Positions 38,301 through 47,641 of a stretch of DNA of 64,000 bases are shown here, piece by piece. How positions within the stretch are numbered: position 1 is the first letter of the stretch; every line of letters starts with the position of its first letter. The notes under the pieces are model-generated. The model saw only the letters and a program-made list of their open reading frames with translations. It did not search any database and was not told the DNA's origin. This DNA is from Aliidiomarina sp. B3213 (lineage in GTDB: Bacteria; Pseudomonadota; Gammaproteobacteria; Enterobacterales; Alteromonadaceae): the NCBI RefSeq assembly GCF_003290085.1, contig NZ_QMKJ01000002.1, forward strand, positions 372,001 to 436,000, read 5' to 3'. Made by a program: the position numbers and the translations under genes.

Positions 38301-40036
38301 TGTGAACGCCCTCCACTAAATCCTGCAACACGTACACCAGAGCCTTCCACCGCGTCTGGAGCTATATTCAAAATACGTGTCGCTTGCTCCGCAATAGCTG
38401 AGAAAACAGGAGCTGAAACACTGCCGCCGTGGTAACTGTCACCAGCTGGTTCATTAATCATGACAACAATGGCCAGTTGTGGGTCATTGGCAGGAATTAA
38501 TCCAGCAAACAGAGCTACATACTCATCCCCATAACCACCAGCAATCGCTTTTCGTGTTGTTCCCGTTTTACCTGCAACACGATAACCAGGAACTTGCGCA
38601 CGAGATCCTGTACCACCCTCTGCTGTAACTTCTTGCATTAGAGCCACGACTCGTTCAGTAATGTCTTCTGGAAACACTCGTACTGCTTCTGCAGGTTGCT
38701 CGCGACGTAAAATACTTAGTGGGCGGCTTAAGCCTCCACTACCTAAAATGGTGTACATCTGCGCCAGCTGCATCGAGGTGGTTGTTAAACCGTAACCATA
38801 AGAAAGCGCCGCAATTTCATGTTCCGACCAGCGTGTGCGATGGCGAAGTTGACCCATAGCCTCGCCAAATAAAGCGGTTCCAGTGTCATTACCAAAGCCA
38901 ACCGAATAGTAATTCTCTAACAGTTCGTCGATACCCAAATCGAGCGCTAGTTGCGACGTACCGACGTTACTTGAGCGAGCGAGTACGCCGCCTAATGTCA
39001 ACACACCTTCATTCTTAGCATCTTGAACCCGTCGACCACCTACTGTCATCCAGCCCGGGCTTGTATCGATTAACGAAGATTCGTCGTACTCGCCACTCGC
39101 TAGTGCCTGCATAATCACCAAAGGTTTTACCGTTGAACCAGGTTCAAAGGCATCGGCAATGGCGCGATTACGAATTTGATGAGGTTGCAAATTACTGCGG
39201 TTATTCGGGTTATAGGAAGGGCTATTCGCCATCGCTAGCACTTCACTGGTGTTCACGTCGACAATAACCACCGAACCCGAGGTTGCTTGGTGATAGCCCA
39301 CAGCTCTTTTAAGCTCTCTATACGCAAACGTTTGAATGCGCTGGTCAATGCTAAGTTCAATAGACTGCGGCGGTTGAGCTTCGGTAACTTCAAGCTCTTC
39401 AATTACACGACCCTGGCCATCTCTACGATAGGTTCTTTGTCCTGCTGTGCCAGTTAAATATTCGTTGTACAACGCTTCTACACCATCAAGTCCGGTTCCA
39501 TCGATATTGGTAATGCCCACAAGATGCGCAGAAATTTCACCGGTTGGGTAAAAACGTCTCGACTCTTCTTTTAACGAAACGCCTGGAATATCCAATTCGC
39601 GAACGTAGCGCGCTACAGCAGGAGTCACCATGCGCTCAAGGTACACGAAACGTCGTTCCGGATTTTCAACTTTACCTAATAATTGCTCTAACGGCGTGTT
39701 AAACACTTCAGCTAGCGCTTCCCAACGACGCATGTCATTTAAACCGCCTTCGTTATGCACACGCTGAGGATCGGCCCAAACTGTTTGTACTGGAACGCTG
39801 ACCGCAAGCTCTACGCCATTTCGGTCGGAAATTGTGCCGCGCTGCACGCGGTCTTCACTTACGCGAACCGTTCGTAAGTCGCCTTCGTGGCGCAAGCGGT
39901 CTGGCTCAATAACCTGAATATATGCAGCACGAGCAACAAGCGCGAAAAACACCATGCCCATGCACAGTAAAATAGTGATAAAGCGCCCTTTCATCGGCTC
40001 TGGCCGTAAAATTTTCTGGTTGCGTTTTATTGCCAT
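38297..40036 (-). CDS. ftsI: Septal transpeptidase FtsI (PBP3)
   Basis: Class B penicillin-binding protein that cross-links septal peptidoglycan. The protein has 579 residues (E. coli has 588): short cytoplasmic tail, membrane helix at about 19-40, the non-catalytic pedestal, then the transpeptidase with SxxK motif STVK near residue 300, SxN as SSN, and KTGT followed by TRK. Its start overlaps ftsL by 10 bases. Confidence 0.97.
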   Translation of the reverse strand: MAIKRNQKILRPEPMKGRFITILLCMGMVFFALVARAAYIQVIEPDRLRHEGDLRTVRVSEDRVQRGTISDRNGVELAVSVPVQTVWADPQRVHNEGGLNDMRRWEALAEVFNTPLEQLLGKVENPERRFVYLERMVTPAVARYVRELDIPGVSLKEESRRFYPTGEISAHLVGITNIDGTGLDGVEALYNEYLTGTAGQRTYRRDGQGRVIEELEVTEAQPPQSIELSIDQRIQTFAYRELKRAVGYHQATSGSVVIVDVNTSEVLAMANSPSYNPNNRSNLQPHQIRNRAIADAFEPGSTVKPLVIMQALASGEYDESSLIDTSPGWMTVGGRRVQDAKNEGVLTLGGVLARSSNVGTSQLALDLGIDELLENYYSVGFGNDTGTALFGEAMGQLRHRTRWSEHEIAALSYGYGLTTTSMQLAQMYTILGSGGLSRPLSILRREQPAEAVRVFPEDITERVVALMQEVTAEGGTGSRAQVPGYRVAGKTGTTRKAIAGGYGDEYVALFAGLIPANDPQLAIVVMINEPAGDSYHGGSVSAPVFSAIAEQATRILNIAPDAVEGSGVRVAGFSGGRSQ

Positions 40037-40362
40037 GGTACAAGCACCTCCTGTTCTTCATCAGGACGGTTCATACCAAGCTCGTTGCGTGCAATAGTCT
40101 CAATGCGACTATGTTCACTGAGTGCATTTTGCTCAACAAGCAAGTGGCGCCACTCTACGTCGAGTTGGTCTCGCTCTTGTAACAACGACTCTCGCTCGCC
40201 CATGAGTTCACGGTAGCTGTGCGTTTGGTAAATAATCGTTAACGCACTTGCTATCGCAACCACGGTAAAAAAGAGTAGGCCTCGATAACGCTTTAAGTCG
40301 CGGTACAAAGCCACGACTAATTGGTTATGAATAGGAAGTTCGAATTGCATGAGCTTTTTCAT
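40027..40362 (-). CDS. ftsL: Cell division protein FtsL
   Basis: Small bitopic divisome protein (111 residues; E. coli has 121) that binds FtsB and activates FtsWI. One membrane helix (LLFFTVVAIASALTIIY, about 35-52), then a leucine-zipper-like coiled coil (RESLLQERDQLDVEWRHLL). The ATG at 40362 overlaps the rsmH stop as ATGA, with GGAG 8 bases upstream; the longer track to 40401 is rejected. Confidence 0.93.
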   Translation of the reverse strand: MKKLMQFELPIHNQLVVALYRDLKRYRGLLFFTVVAIASALTIIYQTHSYRELMGERESLLQERDQLDVEWRHLLVEQNALSEHSRIETIARNELGMNRPDEEQEVLVPWQ

Positions 40363-41297
40363 GGTAAACGCTCCGCAACTCTGAGTACCGAACTGCGACA
40401 CCGAGGATTTTCAGCTATCTCCTCCACGCTGGGCTTTATAGCTTTACCCACCAATTTCAGTTTTCGGTGATCTGGAATTTCGTCTTCTCGCAGTGGTAAA
40501 CCCGCAGGTATTTGTTCCCGTTGACTCAACCGACGCATCAAACGTTTAGTCAGTCGGTCTTCCAAGCTATGAAAGCTAATAACAGCTAAGCGTCCACCAG
40601 GGCGTAACACATCTACCGCCGCTTCTAACGCAAGCTCTGCTTCCTGTAACTCTTCGTTGATAGCAATACGAATCGCTTGAAACACACGTGTTGCAGGGTG
40701 TTTATGACGTTCTTTCTTGGGACTAGCGTCTGAAATAAGCTGCGCCAACTGCGAGGTTCTTTCTAATGGCTGCTCTTCTCTCTTCTCGCATATAGCACGA
40801 GCGATACGACCAGCAAACTTTTCTTCTCCATATTCTCTGAAGACCCGCGCCATTTCACCCATTTCAGTGGTAGCTAACCACTGTGCGGCCGAAAGCCCCT
40901 GCTCAGGGTTCATGCGCATGTCTAGTGGACCATCATTCATAAAGCTGAAGCCACGATCGGCATTGTCTAATTGTGGGGAAGACACGCCTAAGTCGAATAG
41001 TACTCCAGCTACTTGCTGTGTAAGGTTGTTTTCCGCTGCAATGTGGGGAAGCGCAGAAAACGCTGTGTGGAAAAAAGTAAACCGAGGATCGTGCGCTAAT
41101 TCTTGAGCAGCCTTAGCGGCAGAAGGATCACGGTCAAAGGCGTACAAATGCCCTTGCTCGTTAAGTTGACTTAAAATGGCACGACTATGCCCACCGCGTC
41201 CGAAGGTTGCGTCGATATAAATCCCAGCAGGATCAATAGCGAGACCTTGTATAGACTCGGCGAGCAATACAGAGATGTGCTGCGTCGACTGTGCCAT
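40359..41297 (-). CDS. rsmH: 16S rRNA m4C1402 methyltransferase
   Basis: Methylates N4 of C1402 in 16S rRNA using S-adenosylmethionine. The protein has 312 residues (E. coli has 313). Conserved: HISVLLAESIQGL, YIDATFGRGGHSRAIL (SAM site), FDLGVSSPQLDNADRGFSF, and the C-terminal ISFHSLEDRLTKR. Its ATG overlaps the mraZ stop by one base (TAATG). RsmI, which methylates the same nucleotide's ribose, is encoded 3.3 kb away. Confidence 0.97.
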   Translation of the reverse strand: MAQSTQHISVLLAESIQGLAIDPAGIYIDATFGRGGHSRAILSQLNEQGHLYAFDRDPSAAKAAQELAHDPRFTFFHTAFSALPHIAAENNLTQQVAGVLFDLGVSSPQLDNADRGFSFMNDGPLDMRMNPEQGLSAAQWLATTEMGEMARVFREYGEEKFAGRIARAICEKREEQPLERTSQLAQLISDASPKKERHKHPATRVFQAIRIAINEELQEAELALEAAVDVLRPGGRLAVISFHSLEDRLTKRLMRRLSQREQIPAGLPLREDEIPDHRKLKLVGKAIKPSVEEIAENPRCRSSVLRVAERLP

Positions 41298-41755
41298 TAT
41301 AATGTGAAATCTTTGATTCGATCAGTTAACGTCAAGTCGTCTGCTTGCTCGGCAGCCATATCCGCGGCTACCTGCTCTTGCCAAGCTTGTTCATCCCAAA
41401 TTTCGAATTTATTAAGCTGGCCAACGAGCATAAGCTTTTTGTTCAGTTGAGCATGCTGTCTAAGGGTAGGTGCAATAAGAACACGACCATTCTTGTCCAT
41501 ATCACAGTCTTCCGCATAGCCCAGTAGCAACCTTTGCATACGACGCTCTGCGGGGATCATGCTGGAAAATCCAGCTAAGCGTTGTTCAATCACTTTCCAT
41601 TCAGGAAGCGGGTACAGCAATAGGCACGGTTGTTTAGTATCAATCGTGCATACAAGTTTCCCCTCGCAATCAATAGACAATAAGTTACGGTACTTAGCTG
41701 GGATAGCTAAGCGACCTTTATCATCAAGACTGATTGAACTAGCTCCACGGAACAT
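41297..41755 (-). CDS. mraZ: Transcriptional regulator MraZ
   Basis: First gene of the dcw cluster. DNA-binding protein with two AbrB-like domains that forms a ring and represses its own promoter. The protein has 152 residues. Each half carries the DxKGR-type motif: LDDKGRLAIPAKYR (N-terminal) and MDKNGRVLIAPTLR (C-terminal). Three GTGG-type boxes at 10-base spacing lie in its leader, as expected for autoregulation. Confidence 0.96.
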   Translation of the reverse strand: MFRGASSISLDDKGRLAIPAKYRNLLSIDCEGKLVCTIDTKQPCLLLYPLPEWKVIEQRLAGFSSMIPAERRMQRLLLGYAEDCDMDKNGRVLIAPTLRQHAQLNKKLMLVGQLNKFEIWDEQAWQEQVAADMAAEQADDLTLTDRIKDFTL

Positions 41756-41782
41756 AATGATTTTTTAGTCGGATCGATAACG

Positions 41783-41808
41783 ATCCACTTTTCTCCACTT
41801 TTCCCCAC
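41783..41808 (-). promoter_or_regulatory. MraZ boxes in the mraZ leader
   Basis: Three direct repeats, read on the minus strand as GTGGGG, GTGGAG and GTGGAT, each followed by AAAA or similar, at exactly 10-base spacing (41803-41808, 41793-41798, 41783-41788). This matches the known MraZ operator of TGGG-type repeats with one helical turn between units. They begin about 10 bases after the -10 element. Confidence 0.85.
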
Positions 41809-41816
41809 AATGATAC

Positions 41817-41845
41817 AGTCTAGGTCTCTCGATGATCCTCGTCAA
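41817..41845 (-). promoter_or_regulatory. Sigma-70 promoter of the dcw cluster
   Basis: On the minus strand TTGACG (41840-41845), 17-base spacer, TAGACT (41817-41822), immediately upstream of the MraZ boxes. Confidence 0.85.
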
Positions 41846-41904
41846 GAAAAAATAAGAATAATATTTAACCCACAAACGCCTTGTTTTACGCGCGATCTAC
41901 AAGT

Positions 41905-41941
41905 GTGTGATTTCATGTGGGAAATAGTGGAGGAAGTGGGT
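41905..41941 (+). promoter_or_regulatory. Second MraZ-box-like array upstream of the CHASE-GGDEF-EAL gene
   Basis: Plus-strand repeats GTGGGA (41917), GTGGAG (41927) and GTGGGT (41936), with a weaker GTGATT at 41907, spaced 10, 10 and 9 bases. They resemble the mraZ operator units but face the other way. An AT-rich tract with TATAAT (41945-41950) follows, without a good -35. Regulation by MraZ is inferred. Confidence 0.45.
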
Positions 41942-42019
41942 ATATATAATTTGTATAGTTGAACAATTAGACTATAACATCGAATATGGTTAAAACGCTT
42001 CAGCGACTAGGGCTTTTGG

Positions 42020-44203
42020 GTGCATTTACAACGTAATATCGCCGTTACACTATTAATCGCGCTAATCTTCAGCATTATTGTGTTCCGTGTAGTACAAATT
42101 GAACAGCGTCGTGACGCGGAGCTTACACGCTTTAACGCGCTTCAAGAATTAAGTACCGTGCGCGCTCGCATTGAGGGCCTTCTCGACGCCAACTTGTTGA
42201 GTATGCGCAGCCTGCAAGTCGAGTTCAGCTTAAATCCGGAAGTGAACACCCAACGCTTCAACGCGCTAACCAGCCAACTTTTATCTGGTGAACTCCATAC
42301 CCGCCACGTTGCCATTGCTCCGAACCTAGTCATTTCCAATGTATTTCCACAAGAAGGCAACGTAGGGGCATTAGGCTTAGATTACCGAACCATTCCTGAG
42401 CAATACGCTTCGGTACAAGCCGCTATGCGTGCTCGCGACATTGTGATTAATGGGCCAATAACCTTAGTGCAAGGTGGCGAAGCATTGATTGCGCGTGTTC
42501 CCGTATACCACCACGAGACAGACGAGTTCTGGGGCATCATTTCACAGGTTATCGAGCACGAAAGCCTACTCGAAGACGCAGGGCTGCATCAAAGCGAGCG
42601 ATTCGATATCGCGATACGGGGTGTAAATGGTACCGGAGAGCAAGGTGCGCATATAAGTGGCGCGGAAGCCATTTGGCAACAGTCTCCTGTTGTTTCTCAT
42701 GTTGCGCTTCCGTCTGGCGTGTGGACTTTAGGAGCATTCCCTAAATCAGGTAGCTGGCAAGCTCCTATTTCCACCTACACACTGCACTGGCTTTCTGGCG
42801 GTTTAATCACAATACTATTTAGCTTGCTCGTTTTCTTCTTGCTCAATAGCTTTTGCCGATTACAGTCTGCTTTTGAAACCATTAGTCACCAAGCTCGCTA
42901 CGACAGCCTCACTTCATTACCCAATCGGCACTATTTTATGCAGGTGCTTAACGACACCATCCGCGAGAAAGCGCGAACCAAGTCGGCCCTTGCGGTTTTG
43001 TTTATCGACTTAGACCACTTTAAAGAAATAAACGACTCTTTGGGTCATGAAGCCGGTGATGAATTATTGGTGAAAGTTTCTGAACGCTTGAAAACTTCGT
43101 TACGCGGTAGCGACTTAGTGGCTCGTTTTGGCGGCGACGAATTTGTAGTAATGTTAAAAGATCTTGAGGACCCGTTAGACGCCGAACTGCTTGCCAATAA
43201 AATTCTAAAAGTCCTGAGTCCCGTCATTGAAGTAGCAAGCCACGATGTCATTATTCAAGGCTCTATTGGCATTGCCATTTTCCCCAACGACGGAGATTCG
43301 GCTAGCGACCTTATCAAACACGCCGACTTAGCCATGTATGCCGCGAAGTCTTCTGGGCGAGGCACGTCATACTTCTTTAACGACTCATTGCGAAGTCAAG
43401 CTGAGTCGCACCTGCAGTTACACCGTGAGATATTGAAAGGCCTGCAAGAAAACCAATTCCGCGTATTTTATCAGCCCATAATCGAGTATTCGGATCATGC
43501 TCCAAATGGACAGGTAGTGAAGGTAGAAGCACTTATACGCTGGCATCATCCTGAATATGGAATCGTAAGCCCAGCGCATTTTATTCCTATCGCTGAGAAA
43601 ACAGGAACTATTCGGGAACTAGGCGAATTTGTGCTTAAACAGGTATGTGAGGACTATCACAAGTTATCTAACCAAGGCATGTGCCTTCCTGTTTCAATTA
43701 ACCGTTCTTCTAGAGAGTTTAACGACCCACAAGCAGCCAAGAACTGGCTTGAAACCATCGACGCCATGCAAGTGCCAAGACATGACATTACCTTTGAAAT
43801 CACAGAGTCGATTCTTATGCCCGACAAAGAGCGACAGCATCAAATGCTGGAAGAGTTAGCTCAAAGCGGCGTAACACTCTCTATTGATGATTTCGGTACT
43901 GGGTATTCGTCGGTGACTTATTTACGAAATTTCCCAGTCAAGCAATTAAAAATTGACCGCGCTTTCTTAATTGGAGTGCCTGAGAGCCCTCAACAAGTTG
44001 CTTTAGTTGAAGCGATTATGAAAATGGCTAAAGCATTGGAACTCGAAGTAGTGGCCGAAGGAATTGAGCAGCAAAACCAAGCAGATCGCTTAAAGCTTAT
44101 GGGTTGCCACTTTATGCAGGGTTTTCTTTACGCCCGCCCTGTCGCTTTAGAAGACTTAGTTAGTATGTATCACCCTGAAACAGGGTTTGCAGCGGAAAGA
44201 GTT

Positions 44204-44218
<15 letters not shown>
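42020..44218 (+). CDS. CHASE-GGDEF-EAL membrane protein (cyclic-di-GMP turnover)
   Basis: Predicted bifunctional cyclic-di-GMP enzyme of 732 residues: N-terminal membrane helix (about 7-25), a periplasmic CHASE sensor (about 45-240), a second helix (LSGGLITILFSLLVFFLLN, about 258-278), GGDEF (from about 290) and EAL (about 480-725). GGDEF is intact, with an RGSD inhibitory site five residues before it, so product feedback is likely. EAL motifs EALIRW, DDFGTGYSS and AEGIE are intact. The start is GTG at 42020, with AGGG 7 bases upstream. It diverges from mraZ, and its last 15 bases overlap rnpB on the other strand. Confidence 0.92.
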
Positions 44219-44553
<335 letters not shown>

Positions 44554-44557
44554 GCAG

Positions 44558-44563
44558 CGGAGT
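44558..44563 (-). promoter_or_regulatory. -10 element of rnpB
   Basis: TATACT on the minus strand, 5 bases before the first base of P1 (44553), the right distance for initiation at the mature 5' end. No convincing -35 was found; the region upstream is the 3' end of rsmI. Confidence 0.6.
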
Positions 44564-44586
44564 ATACATGAGCACCGGAATAAGAG

Positions 44587-45411
44587 CTATAAATTCAGCT
44601 TATATAGCTCGTTTGCACTTAGGTCATAATGCTGGGCAACTATCTTGGCTGCTTTCTTCGGAGGCAACTCGGCACGAAGTGCCTCAAGAAGTCGTATAGC
44701 TTCTTGCGGAATATCATCTTTTTGTGGCGACTGACCCGCTATCATCAGCACCATTTCACCCTTTTGCTGATTCGGATCTTTTTCAATTTTCTCCGCTAAT
44801 TGCTGTGCGGTTCCCGAAAGGAAGGTTTCGAATTGTTTGGTAAGCTCTCGACCAAGAACTATTTCTCGTTCATCGCCCAAAACTTCTGAAATGTCTGCCA
44901 AACAATCTAAAATCCGCCGCGGTGCTTCGTAGAAAACTAGCGTTTCTGTAGCTTCGGCATAGTTCTTTAATACTTTTTTACGCGCCCCACTTTTAGCAGG
45001 CAAAAAACCGCAGAATTTGAACTGGTCTGTAGGTAATCCCGACCCCGCAAGCGCAACCACAGCGGCGCAAGGGCCTGGTAAACTGACCACCTGAATATTG
45101 TGTTCGCGACAACCTCTTACTAACGGAAAGCCAGGGTCGCTAATTAACGGCGTTCCAGCGTCGCTAATCAATGCAATAGATTGTCCTTCCAGCAACTTAG
45201 CCACCACGGAATCAACTTTCTGGCGCTCATTGTGCTCGTGTACTGCAAACAAAGGAGTAGTGATACCAAAGTGGCTTAATAACGTTTTCGAATGACGCGT
45301 GTCTTCTGCCGCTATCGCATCAACCTCCTCAAGCACACGCAATGCCCTAGAGCTCATGTCTTCAAGGTTGCCGATTGGTGTGGGCACAATATAGAGAATT
45401 CCCGCTGTCAT
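44587..45411 (-). CDS. rsmI: 16S rRNA 2'-O-ribose C1402 methyltransferase
   Basis: SAM-dependent methyltransferase (tetrapyrrole-methylase fold) acting on the ribose of C1402 in 16S rRNA. The protein has 274 residues (E. coli has 286). Conserved: LYIVPTPIGNLEDMSSRAL, EDTRHSKTLL, ALISDAGTPLISDPGFPLV and YEAPRRI. The ATG has AAAGGTG 5 bases upstream. Divergent from lpoA, as in E. coli (rsmI | lpoA-yraN-diaA-dolP). Confidence 0.97.
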   Translation of the reverse strand: MTAGILYIVPTPIGNLEDMSSRALRVLEEVDAIAAEDTRHSKTLLSHFGITTPLFAVHEHNERQKVDSVVAKLLEGQSIALISDAGTPLISDPGFPLVRGCREHNIQVVSLPGPCAAVVALAGSGLPTDQFKFCGFLPAKSGARKKVLKNYAEATETLVFYEAPRRILDCLADISEVLGDEREIVLGRELTKQFETFLSGTAQQLAEKIEKDPNQQKGEMVLMIAGQSPQKDDIPQEAIRLLEALRAELPPKKAAKIVAQHYDLSANELYKLNL

Positions 45412-45424
45412 TGAACACCTTTGT

Positions 45425-45453
45425 TTGTCTGTGGACGCCTAGCAGTTTATAGT
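45425..45453 (+). promoter_or_regulatory. Sigma-70 promoter of lpoA-yraN-diaA-dolP
   Basis: TTGTCT (45425-45430), 17-base spacer, TATAGT (45448-45453). Transcription from about 45460 excludes lpoA starts before that point and supports the GTG at 45487 or ATG at 45469. Confidence 0.65.
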
Positions 45454-45486
45454 ATGCACAGGCTAATTATGGAAGAGAATTGCATT

Positions 45487-47316
45487 GTGCCAAAGAAGCT
45501 GTTTACGTGCATCGCTATTTTAATACTTACAGGTTGCGGAAGCACGCCTGAACCTGTTGAAACAGTTACTCCTGTAACGGTTGAACCCGAACCTGTAGAA
45601 GTTATTCCTCCTACGGCAGAAGAGTGGCTAGAAATGGCGCAAGAAACTACGTCTGCCTACGAAGCCCAGTCTAACCTGCTCATGAGTGCGACTGAATTCC
45701 TAAACGAAAACCGCCATCATCATGCCGGCGCGATTCTCACCCAAATGACTCCGCGCTTGTTACGACCAGAAGAACTTCAAAAGTACCGACTACAGCGTGC
45801 ACGTTTTTTCGTGGCGATTGAAGACTGGGAATCTGCCGAAAGCATGATGACAGACCTTGTTCCACGATTAAGTGACATCGAAGATCAATTACAGGGCATG
45901 CAAATCAATTATCAGCTGGCGGCAGCAAAAGAAGCGCATTTCTCTGCAGCTACCCAGCTTATAGCGTTACAAGAAGCTACAGAGGGTAATGACCTCACAC
46001 AAGACATTTGGAATCATTTACGCAAAGTACCAGTCGACGTATGGCGCGAAGATGTGAGAGCCCGAAACGATATTGAACGTGGCTGGTTCGAGTTCATGAA
46101 AACACTCACGCGAGCCCTAGATCGCTTAGAGAACATGAGTTTCGCTATCGAAAGCTGGCAGACAAACTACCCAGACCATCAAGCGACGCGCATCGCGGCT
46201 GACATTCTAGGTAACCCAAGTTTGAGTACCCTGGCTCAACGAGTAGCAGTTTTACTACCACTTTCAGGCCAGTACGCGGCACAGGGCGAAGCTGTTAGAT
46301 ACGGTATGCTAGCTGCCCTCTCTCAGCGTGGTCAGGTCGACGTTCGATTTATTGATACTAGCCAATTTAATCGTGACGAAATCGCAGAGCAGCTAGAATT
46401 ATTCGACGCACAAGTTGTCATTGGGCCTTTAGATCGCCCAGCTGTACAGCGCGTTGCAGGAATTGAAGATCGTCAGTGGTCACAGCTCACTTTGAACCAT
46501 GCGCCAGACGATATTCAACTCGACAATACAGCATATTTCGCACTAGACCTCTCCGCAGAAACGCAAGCAGCAGCGTATGCAATGAACTTAAATGGTCATC
46601 GCAACATTTTATTGCTTGGACCAAACAACAACAGAGGTCAGCAGCTTGCTGAACTATTTACCGACTTTTGGAGTGATAACCACCCACGCGAGTCAGTCGA
46701 CGCGCACTTTTACAGCACCAGTAATGAAATGCGTGACGTGGTCAGGCAGTCTATGGGCGTGCAAGCTAGTGAAGATCGCCAAGCATATCTTGAAAGCCAA
46801 TTTAGTGGTGAAGACATTGAAATGGAATTTCGTAGTCGCCAGGACATCGACGCTATTTACCTACTTGGCGATGCGACTCAAGCAAGATTACTTAAACCAT
46901 TTATCGACGTAAGCATCAGTGCGTTTGCCAACCGCATTCCGGTATACGCTAACTCTACCGTGAACCGCGAAGCTGTTACCGAAGGCGAAGCCGACCTTGA
47001 TGGTGTACTGTTCTCAGATGCACCGTGGCTATTACCAAACCACGAGCAAGCCGATCTTCACCAAGAAATGGTGGGACTCTTAAATGGTTGGGACCGAAAC
47101 CAACAACGGCTTACAGCAATGGGTTACGACAGTATTCGTTTGGCGCCACGCTTTAATTTAATGCGCCTTATTCACGGTTATGAATACAACGGATTAACTG
47201 GTCGATTACGGATAGAAAACAACACAGTGGTACGTCGATTATCTTGGGCTACGTTTGAAGGAAGTACAATTCAAATGGAGCCTATAGGTTATGTCAACGA
47301 AGCAGGTCGGCGATAA
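45487..47316 (+). CDS. lpoA: LpoA, outer-membrane lipoprotein activator of PBP1A
   Basis: Outer-membrane lipoprotein that reaches through the periplasm to stimulate PBP1A (MrcA). With the GTG at 45487 it has 609 residues, starting with a lipoprotein signal MPKKLFTCIAILILTGC (Cys17), then a Pro/Glu/Val-rich linker, an N-terminal helical TPR-like domain (to about 240) and a C-terminal domain of the periplasmic-binding-protein type (VAVLLPLSGQYAAQGEAVR onward). The GTG is chosen because GGAAGAG lies 9 bases upstream and it gives a normal short signal; the ATG at 45469 is the alternative. Its last 26 bases overlap yraN. Confidence 0.93.
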   Translation: MPKKLFTCIAILILTGCGSTPEPVETVTPVTVEPEPVEVIPPTAEEWLEMAQETTSAYEAQSNLLMSATEFLNENRHHHAGAILTQMTPRLLRPEELQKYRLQRARFFVAIEDWESAESMMTDLVPRLSDIEDQLQGMQINYQLAAAKEAHFSAATQLIALQEATEGNDLTQDIWNHLRKVPVDVWREDVRARNDIERGWFEFMKTLTRALDRLENMSFAIESWQTNYPDHQATRIAADILGNPSLSTLAQRVAVLLPLSGQYAAQGEAVRYGMLAALSQRGQVDVRFIDTSQFNRDEIAEQLELFDAQVVIGPLDRPAVQRVAGIEDRQWSQLTLNHAPDDIQLDNTAYFALDLSAETQAAAYAMNLNGHRNILLLGPNNNRGQQLAELFTDFWSDNHPRESVDAHFYSTSNEMRDVVRQSMGVQASEDRQAYLESQFSGEDIEMEFRSRQDIDAIYLLGDATQARLLKPFIDVSISAFANRIPVYANSTVNREAVTEGEADLDGVLFSDAPWLLPNHEQADLHQEMVGLLNGWDRNQQRLTAMGYDSIRLAPRFNLMRLIHGYEYNGLTGRLRIENNTVVRRLSWATFEGSTIQMEPIGYVNEAGRR

Positions 47317-47641
47317 TAACGAAACCATCGCGTTAGAATTCTTAGAACAACATAAACTAGAACTCGTTACACGAAACTTTAAAGTAAATGACGGTGAAAT
47401 TGACCTTATTATGAGGCACCGTGATTACTGGGTGTTTGTCGAAGTTAAATATCGAGCAAATAACCACTTTAGAGACGTAAAAGAGATTTTAACGACCGAA
47501 CAACGTGCCAGAATAAGAAGAACAGCAAGGTTATTTTTATATCAACATCAGATAAATGAACACGACACACGGTGTCGCTTCGACTTTGTTGGTGTTACAG
47601 GCAAACCCTTTGAAATTGAATGGTTACAGGACGCTTTTTGA
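47291..47641 (+). CDS. yraN: YraN family (UPF0102) nuclease-like protein
   Basis: Small cytosolic protein of 116 residues. Role not established; the fold is related to Holliday-junction resolvases/restriction endonucleases. The putative metal site is visible as GEIDLIMR ... FVEVKYR (Asp, Glu-x-Lys). It overlaps lpoA by 26 bases, and its TGA directly abuts the diaA ATG, so it is translated within the lpoA operon. Confidence 0.93.
   Translation: MSTKQVGDNNETIALEFLEQHKLELVTRNFKVNDGEIDLIMRHRDYWVFVEVKYRANNHFRDVKEILTTEQRARIRRTARLFLYQHQINEHDTRCRFDFVGVTGKPFEIEWLQDAF

Noticed and set aside
40717-41106. 129-codon plus-strand open frame opposite rsmH
   Set aside because: Antisense shadow; the composition follows the rsmH codons.
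41756-41860. DnaA boxes in the mraZ leader (TTTTCCCCACA-like text)
   Set aside because: The match to TTATNCACA is poor, and the 10-base-phased GTGG repeats are better explained as MraZ sites.
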